Shown here: positions 37,111-44,000 of the stretch, in pieces
Layout of the letters: each line of letters begins with the position of its first letter
Numbering within the stretch: the stretch's first letter is position 1
DNA from: Symbiodinium natans
Lineage: Eukaryota > Sar > Dinophyceae > Suessiales > Symbiodiniaceae
Direction of reading: 5' to 3'
Assembly: GCA_905221605.1 (NCBI GenBank)
Contig: CAJNDS010002524.1
Span: 1,117,634-1,161,633 of the forward strand
Length of the DNA: 44,000 bases
Notes under the pieces: generated by a model
Told to the model about the DNA's origin: nothing
Seen by the model: only the letters and a program-made list of their open reading frames with translations
Database searches by the model: none
Translations under genes and position numbers: made by a program

Positions 37111-37797
37111 ATCGCTGCTGGATGACATTCCCACCACTTTGATTCCGGATATAAGAAACCCTGAACCCTTTAAACGCCCTGAACCCTAAACCCTAAGCCG
37201 CACCCGCAAAAGCTCCTTGTAGTTTTGCCGTTGCCTTTCGGCCGCCTCCGCATGCTTTGTCTGGTGGATACACACACATACATACATGCATCATTGCGTG
37301 TCTGTCTTTGTTGCGGGGTGCTAGTTTAAAAACCCTGACTTCAATATTAATATGATTTAGGGTTTAGGGTCTAGGCCTTGTCACACGGCAAAGTCCATTG
37401 GTGAGTTTGTGGGGTGCCATCATAGGTTCACCTTCTGTGCAGCTCTGCAGACAGCATGCCCACACCTTCAACAGCAAGTCGGACCACCCCCGTCTAAGCC
37501 CTAGACCCCCTAACCCCTAACCCAACACCTTAGGCTCAAAATAGCCCAAAAACTTGTTTTCGGAAGGCCGTCGGGCCCAAAAACCGTAAAGTAAGAGCCC
37601 TTAGAGCCTTAGGGAACCCAACAAGGTCATCGTCCTGCCCGATGGCGCGCTGAACGCCAAGGCGCTTATGACGGAGCCCCGCCAGCATCGAGGGGAGGAG
37701 GGAGGGGCAGGTGGGGGAACCGGGCTCCACCCCCTTATACCTCCCGCATATGGGGGTTTCCGAAAAGGGGATTCTAAGGGTATCCCTATGTTGGGAA

Positions 37798-37828
37798 AAA
37801 AAATATATATATATATATATACATATAT
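37798..37828 (+). repeat. (TA)n microsatellite
   Basis: TATATATA tract with an ACATATAT end. Confidence 0.9.
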
Positions 37829-38091
37829 ACTCCAACATAACAAAACTGGGAGTCTTTAGTATTAGGAGGTTGGGGGGGGGGGCTTAATACTAGGGGGAGG
37901 GGATTTCGCCCTTGATCTGGTGCTATCAAAGGCAGCAGTTTCTACTTTGCAACCCTCAACCACCCAAGTCCTAAAGCCGAAATTTACAGGCCCCTTCCTT
38001 AAGAACCCTAAACCCTGAACCGTAAACCCTAAACTTTCAACCCTAAACCCTAAACCCTCAACCAGGGGGGGGGGGGGGGGGGGTGGTTCAT

Positions 38092-38160
38092 GGGGGGTAG
38101 GTAGGGAAGCTTACGGAGCCTTAGGGAGTAGCAGGGAGTATTAGGGAAGATTGGGTTGCA
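38092..38160 (-). repeat. Dispersed repeat L, copy 1
   Basis: Contains GGTAGGTAGGGAAGCTTACG and AGGGAGTAGCAGGGAG. The reverse complement matches 40300-40365. Confidence 0.75.
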
Positions 38161-38184
38161 TACTTGAACCCCCCTCCCTTAAGA

Positions 38185-38231
38185 ACCCTAAACCCTAAAC
38201 CCTAAACCCTAAACCCTAAACCCTAAACCCC
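38185..38231 (-). repeat. CCCTAAA array starting at CTTAAGAACCCT
   Basis: Six units. The left junction TCCCTTAAGAACCCT also occurs at about 37997, followed by telomeric units, and at about 40372, followed by unrelated sequence. Confidence 0.9.
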
Positions 38232-38335
38232 AGGAACACTCAGCGAGCTCGGAGATCGAGCTCATGAGAAGCAGCACACACGTCAGCGTCAACGAGGCAC
38301 CGGTTTCCTTGGGGCCGCTCCCTCTACCAAGAAAT
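38232..38335 (+). other. Exon-like island j
   Basis: Frame QEHSASSEIELMRSSTHVSV continuing to TGA near 38334, after a CCCCAG acceptor-like end of a CCCTAAA array. Confidence 0.32.
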
Positions 38336-38349
38336 GCGCCTTGATATAG

Positions 38350-38428
38350 GGGTTTGGAGTTTGGGGTTTAGGGTTTGGGGTTTAGGGTTTGGGGTTTAGT
38401 GTTTAGGGTTTAGGGTTTAGGGTTTAGT
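38350..38428 (+). repeat. TTTAGGG array alternating with TTTGGGG
   Basis: TTTGGGG and TTTAGGG alternate as a 14-bp higher-order unit over its first half. Confidence 0.92.
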
Positions 38429-38673
38429 GTTCTGGCATCCCCACCCAGCCCAGATGGACAAAAAGAAGGGTTTAGGGTTCCGGGCTTCAGCCTCTTCCTA
38501 GGATCTGTGACTTCCAAAAGGGACAGTCAGCAGCCCTAAGCCATAAGCCTTGAGCCCTAAGCCCTAAACCCTAAACCCTAAATTCTGCCTCTCCTAAATT
38601 TTGCTTTGCATCTTGACTAATGGAAAAAAGAAGGGGCAGAAGTGATGAGGCCTCTGCGACTTCGCTTTCTCCC

Positions 38674-38790
38674 CCAAACCCTTGGAGGGTTTAGGGTTTA
38701 GGGTTTAGGGTTTAGGGTTTAGGGTTTAGGGTTTAGGGTTTAGGGTTTAGGGTTTAGGTTTAGGGCCAAACCCTTGGAGGGTTTAGGGTT
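38674..38790 (+). repeat. TTTAGGG array between 25-bp direct repeats
   Basis: CCAAACCCTTGGAGGG plus the next 9 bases occurs at 38674-38698 and 38766-38790, with about nine TTTAGGG units between. The 16-bp non-telomeric part is identical. Confidence 0.93.
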
Positions 38791-39156
38791 GGGCTTCCTG
38801 GATGCAAAAGGGTTGAGCTGAGTCCTGGGCTGTTCTGGCTGCTAGGGAGTCAAGGGGCGAGGCATTGTTTAGGGTTTAGGGTTTGCGGGGGGACCTCAAA
38901 GGCCCTTCGTTCAGGGTTTAGGGTTTAGGGTTTAGGGATTAGGGTTTAGGGTTTTGGGTTTAGGGCTTGGCGCTTAGGGTTCAGGGTGCTTGGGCAACTC
39001 GTGCCAGTGTTATGGGCTCATGGTGCGGGATGTCCCTCCATTTGTGTTCGCTCTGGTCTGTGCTGCTAGACACGCTGCTACCCTAAACCCTAAGCCCTAA
39101 ACCCTGAACTTCTGAGGGATGCACTCAAAGGGCTTCACGCATGTCCTGAGTAGCCT

Positions 39157-39350
39157 ACTTGGAGATTCAGGGTCCTTGCAACCCCAATTCTAGCCGTACT
39201 TATAAGCCCCCGAAGTCCTCTACGTAGCAGTAGGTTAGAAGTTTTCGAGTAGGCTTATAGTTGCGGATGTAGCCCTAAACCCCGAAACCCTAAACCCTCT
39301 GCTTAGGACTTATAGTTGGGGTTATGAGCACCCATGAACCTCCCAGCAGT
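39157..39350 (+). mobile_element. Foldback family A, copy A9, with telomeric insert
   Basis: Arms CTACTTGGAGATTCAGGGTC and CACCCATGAACCTCCCAGCAG. A CCCTAAA/CCCCGAAA tract at 39273-39298 sits inside, flanked by near-repeats of TAGGCTTATAGTTGCGG (39250-39266) and 39304-39321. Confidence 0.78.
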
Positions 39351-39464
39351 CTGTGCATGGAGCCCTGGAGCTTGGAAGGGAAAAGAAGGAGCACACGGAT
39401 GGCACCATGATATGTAAAAGGGTTCCTGCCTCGCACAAGTACATGCGCACGTACTTTTAACATG

Positions 39465-39705
39465 CACATATATATATATGTATATATATATATATATCTA
39501 TTTCTTAACTAATTTATTTATTTAATTTCATTTAAATTACTTTAATCATCTCTTTAATTGTATTTATAGATATATATATAGTTTCTTTATTTATAGATAT
39601 ACACCTCCCGAAAGAGAGACAGAGAGAGAGACATATATACATACATATTTATATATATATATATATGTGTATATGTATATGTATATATTCTATTTATAAT
39701 ACACC
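39465..39705 (+). repeat. AT-rich (TA)n region
   Basis: Several TATATA tracts with TTTATTTA and a GAGAGA block; the most AT-rich part of the window. Confidence 0.9.
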
Positions 39706-39872
39706 TGCCGAAAGCCACCCAGAAGCTAAAAGATCCATGGATCATAACTATTATATGAGAACCCTCAAAAAAACACAAAAGCTGGCAATCCCTGTATTGC
39801 CCTTTATCAGGAAGGGTTTATGTGTTTCATTTTTTGGGGGGAAGAGAGGTCTCTTAGGCAAATCGTCGATAA

Positions 39873-39958
39873 ACCTAGTAGTAGAGTAGGTACCCTTGAA
39901 CCTTTTTGGGATAGTAGAATCCCCTTATAAATCCCAAAGGTGAACCTTTTAAGTAAAG
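39873..39958 (+). mobile_element. Foldback family G, diverged copy G4
   Basis: Shares CTAGTAGTAGAGTAGGTA, ACCTTTTTGGG and CCCCTTATAA with G1-G3. Directly precedes the membrane exon. Confidence 0.7.
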
Positions 39959-39969
39959 CTTGCTCCAAG

Positions 39970-40115
39970 ATTTCCTGCGGTGCCAGGCACGGATCTCCGC
40001 GTCGCTGATCTTCTTTGCGATTGGCGCCCTTTGCGCGTTCATCGGCGGGTTTCTGGCCTTCGCGGTTTCAGAACCACTGCAACGCATGAGTGCCTCGGAT
40101 GAGATGCCGGGACCC
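39970..40115 (+). CDS. Putative exon encoding a transmembrane helix
   Basis: An open frame contains ISASLIFFAIGALCAFIGGF followed by LAFAVSEPLQRMSASDEMPG. One clear membrane span of about 21 residues has Arg/Gln before it and a polar Ser/Glu/Asp tail after it. Third codon positions are strongly G/C in a region that is otherwise A/T-richer, which supports real coding. Codons before 39970 lack a convincing start and CTCCAAG just upstream could be a splice acceptor, so this is probably an internal exon. The downstream limit is uncertain: the frame stays open to about 40148, but GGGACCCAG|AG near 40115 could be the border. No family can be named from one helix. Retained coding near a family G element and telomeric islands suggests a host gene fragment or an exon of a large gene. 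Confidence 0.42.
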
Positions 40116-40154
40116 AGAGTAGGCCCTTATCCCCCCCGGCTTTTTTAAGGGGTT

Positions 40155-40190
40155 TCGGGTTCCCTTATCAGCCCCTTTAAACTAAGCAAC
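40155..40190 (+). repeat. Short dispersed repeat K, copy 1
   Basis: GGGTTCCCTTATCAGCCCCTT also appears, slightly changed, at about 43537-43557 next to a TTTTTTGGGG or TTTTTTAAGGGG stretch. Confidence 0.6.
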
Positions 40191-40299
40191 TTGAAGGTAA
40201 AACGGGTGCCTTTTTGTGTTGCTAGGTTAATCTGGGTCTAGGCTATGCAACGGTTTTTGAACGCAAACTGTGAGAGCGTTGCTGCTGCTGTCTGTTTTA

Positions 40300-40365
40300 T
40301 TCCCTACTACTCCCTAAGGCTCCCTAAGCTTCCCTAAGGTTCCCTAGGTACCTACCCCCGGCTCC
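40300..40365 (+). repeat. Dispersed repeat L, copy 2
   Basis: ACTCCCTAAGGCTCCCTAAG is the reverse complement of copy 1 (38092-38160) with few differences. Confidence 0.75.
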
Positions 40366-40887
40366 CTTAAGAACCCTGTAAATTTCGGTTGTTGGACTTG
40401 GTGATTCCCCTTGAAACCCCCTTGAGCTCCCTTCAGAACCCCATAACTCTCGTGCCGAGCTTTGCAAGTGGTAGCTTCCGGCCAGCCGTTGTGACCCCTA
40501 CTGAGATTGCTCTGTGACAACGATCTCGACAATGTTGCCCAGGGTTTAGGGCTTAGGGTTTAGGCTGTAGGGTTTAGGGTTTAAGGTATCTCTCCCAGGT
40601 AATGACATGCAGCGCTTCAACGAAATCGTGCGTGACCCTGACTGCTACTTGTCGGAAGTGGCATGTTGTGATCGCAAGGCAGGTTGCTGGTGCCTGTGAG
40701 GGTGTCTCGGGATGCACGGTCTGCGCAGACAGGGTCAACCCCCTCATGGGTCCTTTAATGGGGTTATATAGGGTACCGAATTTCCTCAACCCGAAAACTA
40801 ATCTCCTAACTTCCCTACAAAGACAGGCTGAACAAAAGCAAACAAGCCCTGCTGTGCATGGCCTCCCAGGGAACCAGGAATACGCGT

Positions 40888-40995
40888 GAACCCCAAACCC
40901 TAAACCCAAACTCTAAACCCTAAACCCGAACCCCTAAACTAGAAATCCCAAACCCTCAACCCGAAACCCTAAACCCTCAACCCTAAACCGGAAAC
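40888..40995 (-). repeat. Degenerate CCCTAAA array
   Basis: Includes CCCGAAA, CCCTCAA and CCGGAAA units. Confidence 0.82.
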
Positions 40996-41154
40996 CCGGA
41001 ACCCCTACCCCGCCCGCCCCGGGACTGGAGCGCCAAGGGTTTTAGGGAGCTCGAGGGGAGTTTAGGGAGCTTCGGGAGCTAAGGGCCCTTGGGTGGGGTC
41101 AGTGACACCAGAGAGCCAACGTTTAGGGTTCCTTGCAGTAGTTTCCTAGAACCC

Positions 41155-41270
41155 AACTTGGACGTTCATTTTGGTGATTCTGAGTGGGGTTGTACGTAGG
41201 GCAGCTATGGTGATAGCCTTACTTAAGGCACTTAAAACCCTACTTATGAGTACCCATGAACCTCCAAGTA
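41155..41270 (+). mobile_element. Foldback family A, copy A10, intact
   Basis: About 116 bp with arms AACTTGGACGTTCATTTTGG and GTACCCATGAACCTCCAAGT. The core contains GCAGCTATGGTGATAGCC. No telomeric insert, so it can serve as an empty reference. Confidence 0.82.
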
Positions 41271-41459
41271 GTCCAACAGAGACGTCCGTGTGTGGATGAC
41301 CGCAGGAAAATAGATAGGAGTTGATTTCTGAAAAAGACTTCTACACCTTTGTCGATTCAACGTCTAAGTAGGTTTCTGGCTTTGTGTTTGGAGGGCAGAA
41401 CTTCTTTATGAACAGTTTTCTGAAGTTTTCCTGGCGTGGGCATGATCTTGTTTCTACAG

Positions 41460-41575
41460 CTTGGGAGCCCAGTGGTACCCTTTACCCGTTTTGTTTTGCT
41501 TTGGGTTTCCCGAAGAAAGCAACCCACCAAAAAAAGGGGTGCCCTTTAGTATAATGTGGTTGCTGGGCTCCCAAG
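41460..41575 (+). mobile_element. Foldback family J, copy J2, 13-bp perfect inverted ends
   Basis: CTTGGGAGCCCAG (41460-41472) and CTGGGCTCCCAAG (41563-41575) bound a 116-bp non-coding element. No clear target duplication. Confidence 0.85.
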
Positions 41576-42063
41576 ACTAGGCAGAGCAGGCTCAGTCTGG
41601 CAACGGAAGGGCACACAGGAAAAGTTCATAAGTTGTTCAGAAAAAAACATTCAGAGATGGCGGAGGTCCGCGCGGACATGGGGAACTTACAGAAAAGCTT
41701 TGACTTCACAGCGTTTTGATGATGCATTTTTGAGTTTATTCTGGAAACGGTTTGAGACAAAACAGGGCGCCCACTCACATCGGAGTTCACTGTCTGAGGT
41801 GTCGGGCCTTTTTTTTTGTCTTTTTTCTCTCCATCGAACTCGTACACGAAATTCACACTTGTGCCAGCGTGAGAGTCGAAACCCCAAACACATACTCTCA
41901 TCCTTAGAATAGGAGCCCCAGAAAATGTCTTCCTAATCCCTTACCTTCTTTAAAGGGCTCTGAAGCATCGGCCCTTGAGGGGGTCTAAGTACAAGGGTTC
42001 GCCAAATAAGGGACCAAAAATAAGGGACCATGTAACCCTGGTCCCGAAAACCCTGAACCGCAA

Positions 42064-42195
42064 GAGCCCTAAACCCTAAACCCTAAACGCAAAACCCTAA
42101 AGCCTAAACCTTAAACCCTAAACCCTAAACCCTAAACCCTAAACCCTAAACCCTAAACCCTAAACCCTAAACCCTAAACCCTAAACCCTAAACCC
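42064..42195 (-). repeat. CCCTAAA array, about 18 units
   Basis: Diverged left third, then eleven perfect units. Confidence 0.95.
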
Positions 42196-42276
42196 GAGCC
42201 CTTTGCTAAGAGTCTTGCCCTCGAGCTGCTCCCCAGGCTTCATGCCCCAGAGCCACCGCTGCGCGGAAGCATAGCT
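42196..42276 (+). other. Exon-like island k
   Basis: Frame EPFAKSLALELLPRLHAPEP continuing PLRGSIA into a TTTAGGG array. Leu-rich and helix-like. Enclosed by CCCTAAA on the left and TTTAGGG on the right. Confidence 0.35.
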
Positions 42277-42445
42277 AGGGTTTAGGGTTTAGGGTGTGGG
42301 GTTCAGGGTTAGGGTTTAGGGTTTAGGGTTTAGGGTTTGGGGTTTAGGCGGTTTAGGGTTTAGGGTGTAGGGTGTAGGGTGTGGGGTGTAGGGTTTAGGG
42401 TATAGGGTTCAGGGTTTAGGGTTCAGGGTTTAGGGCTTACTCCAC
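42277..42445 (+). repeat. Mixed TTTAGGG/TGTAGGG array
   Basis: Contains a block of GGTGTAG and GGTGTGG variants at about 42360-42390 within TTTAGGG units. Confidence 0.92.
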
Positions 42446-42528
42446 GGGAGTCCGGATGTAAAAAAGGGTTTAAGGTTTAGGGTTTGGGGTTTAGGTTTTA
42501 GGGTCTAGGGTTTAGGCTTTTTTGGGGG

Positions 42529-42628
42529 TATAAGGAGGGCCCCCCCTAGAAGGGGCCCTCAATCTTATTCCCCTATAGTATACCTATGGCCCTGCAGAAC
42601 CCCCCAAATCCCTAAGGGTCCCTTGTAT
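42529..42628 (+). mobile_element. Foldback family I, copy I2
   Basis: TATAAGGAGGG at the left, GGGTCCCTTGTAT at the right, interior CAATCTTATTCCCCTATA. Opposite orientation to I1. Confidence 0.72.
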
Positions 42629-42749
42629 TGATCATGTTCGTGGTAGGGCCCTCACTCTTGCTTTCACGACGGCGGCAGCCACCTTTCTGGCCGTTCTTGC
42701 GGACTGTGAACCTCAAGAAAATCGAATCTCAGCTTTGCGTACTTCGTAG

Positions 42750-42846
42750 GTAGCTGAGTAGGTAGCCTTTAACCGTTCGGGGTAAATAGAATCCTACCAT
42801 AGTTGAAAGGTAAGCCTGTTTTGGTTCAAGGGTACTCCGCAACTAA
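42750..42846 (+). mobile_element. Foldback family G, diverged copy G5
   Basis: GTAGCTGAGTAGGTAGCCTTT at the left and GGTACTCCGCAACTAAG at the right match the G ends; the interior is strongly diverged. Confidence 0.6.
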
Positions 42847-43318
42847 GCTTAAGTTCCATTTCGAAGCATCAGGCTTTAGGGTCTAGGGTTTAGGGTTTAG
42901 GGTTTCGGGTTTGGGGATGTTTTCTTGACTCGGCATGGGCGAGTGTCCCTCATGTATTGCACATACTGCGAGCGACCCCTGTGCAAACCTTAAATCCCTA
43001 AACCCTAAGCAGGCTGGGTGCCAAGCCGTGTAGGCGCATTCGCGTTCAAATAAATCCGCCTGGCTTCCTGGATGCGAGCTTTTAAACTTCACCTTGTTCG
43101 TTCGAAGAGTGGGAGTCGCGGCGGCCTAAACCCCCGTGCTCAAACCATAAATCCGAAACCCTAAACCCCTGCGCGAGCGTGAGAGTCGAAACCCCTTTTG
43201 AGAAGGTCCTTGCATCAAGGACGTGGCCTCATACGAGCGCTCCTTTCGATCCTGGGCGATTGGCAAGGGTGGTTGAGACTTAGGACTGAGGGCCTTTGGG
43301 GTGCAGAAGCAGAGCTTA

Positions 43319-43365
43319 GGGTTTGGGGTTTGGGGTTTAGGGTTTAGGGTTAGGGTTTTAGGGGT
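43319..43365 (+). repeat. Short TTTGGGG/TTTAGGG array
   Basis: About six mixed units. Confidence 0.88.
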
Positions 43366-44000
43366 TTTGGGTCTGGGCTTCCTTAACCGGAATTATGGTA
43401 GTACAGGGTCTGTCACCCCAAGTTTTTGGTTCGAAAGGTCTCCAAGGTACAGGGCCCTGAGTGTCTCGAGTTCACCTCAGAAGCCTTGAACGTCTAGGAC
43501 CCGGATTAGGCCTTGATTCCCCTTTTTTGGGGCTTAGGTTCCCTTATAAGCCCCTTGAAAAAAAGATTAGTTTCAGTTTGCTACGGACCCGAACGGGACT
43601 GAAGTGGTGGATCTCGGAACCACTGTATGTGAGAGGATAGTCTTGATTTCGGGTTTTTGTCCGCCTTAAGCCCTAAGGCCTTAACCCAAAACCCTTTGAC
43701 TTATATAGGTTGGTGGTCTCGTTATAGGGCATATATTCGGTGCTGTTCTTTGGCTATCTAGGGGCTATATTAAGGTATAAGGGTAACAGGTTTAGAGGCG
43801 ACCGGCCTGTATAACCTTGGGGTTCCTCTACCCTATTCGGAAGCCTGGTCCCCAAAAGGGCTGGGGATCTAAGGCTGCAGCAAAGAACGACAGAGTTCAG
43901 GCTTCAAAACCTATGTCTGACGAGACCCAAGAGCAACCTAGAATTGAACAGGGTGCCCTTTTTGGCAACAAACAAACCCTAAGCCCTCAACCCCTAAACC
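43366..44000. other. Right-edge island, no supported gene
   Basis: Contains the second copy of repeat K (about 43520-43560) and ends in a degenerate CCCTAAA stretch at the edge (43976-44000). No convincing coding frame. Confidence 0.5.

Noticed and set aside
40574-40909. Opposed ORFs of 111 and 95 codons
   Set aside because: They overlap on opposite strands, have no recognisable domain or codon bias, and one spans telomeric repeat at its edge.
41556-41912. 118-codon plus-strand ORF
   Set aside because: It starts inside foldback copy J2, is matched by open frames on the other strand, and shows no protein-like motif.
12300-44000. CRISPR-like reading of regularly spaced repeats
   Set aside because: The repeat is the 7-bp telomere unit in both orientations, with irregular spacers and eukaryotic features; there is no CRISPR array.
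43976-44000. True chromosome end at the right edge
   Set aside because: The final telomere-like bases are short, degenerate and of C-strand polarity, which is wrong for a right-hand end.

Overview
The window looks like nuclear DNA of a TTTAGGG-telomere eukaryote, most likely a dinoflagellate. The reasons are the 7-bp TTTAGGG/CCCTAAA repeat class, long intronless retroelement ORFs of a style familiar from dinoflagellate genomes, abundant poly-G/poly-C tracts, and small GC3-rich exon-like pieces. Other TTTAGGG lineages (chromerids, some green algae) are not excluded; I put dinoflagellate at about 0.6.

Region 1 (1-4646) is the 3' part of a LINE-type non-LTR retrotransposon. One reading frame, open to the left edge, encodes a coiled coil, an RRM-like nucleic-acid-binding domain, an APE-type endonuclease, a reverse transcriptase with YADD, and a C-terminal RNase H. 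It is broken only by two in-frame TGA codons (988-990 and 2254-2256), both in linkers between domains. It ends in a C-run plus A-run.

Region 2 (4647-9409) holds two more long plus-strand ORFs. One is a 530-residue protein with an N-terminal membrane segment and long coiled coils (4955-6547). The other is a protein of about 380 residues with an HxD...H...R pattern of 2-oxoglutarate/Fe(II) dioxygenases (8270-9409). A 182-bp tandem duplication and a long pyrimidine tract lie between them. They may be accessory genes of mobile elements or host genes; the sequence does not decide.

Region 3 (9410-12300) has no convincing gene. It carries short dispersed AATTCGTAATTC-type motifs and a few direct and inverted repeats.

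Region 4 (12300-44000) is a mosaic. Dozens of short interstitial telomeric arrays (about 20-200 bp), in both orientations and with locally homogenised variant units, alternate with non-telomeric islands of about 50-500 bp. The islands contain several small foldback (MITE-like) families, microsatellites, a 257-bp tandem repeat and short exon-like pieces. The best exon candidates are one encoding a membrane helix (39970-40115) and one ending in a stop at 30690. Several telomeric arrays are flanked by direct repeats of 8-25 bp, and others sit inside copies of foldback elements. So the arrays look inserted into existing DNA rather than being relics of a chromosome end. This insertion-like telomeric-repeat system, possibly making small introns, is the most interesting content.
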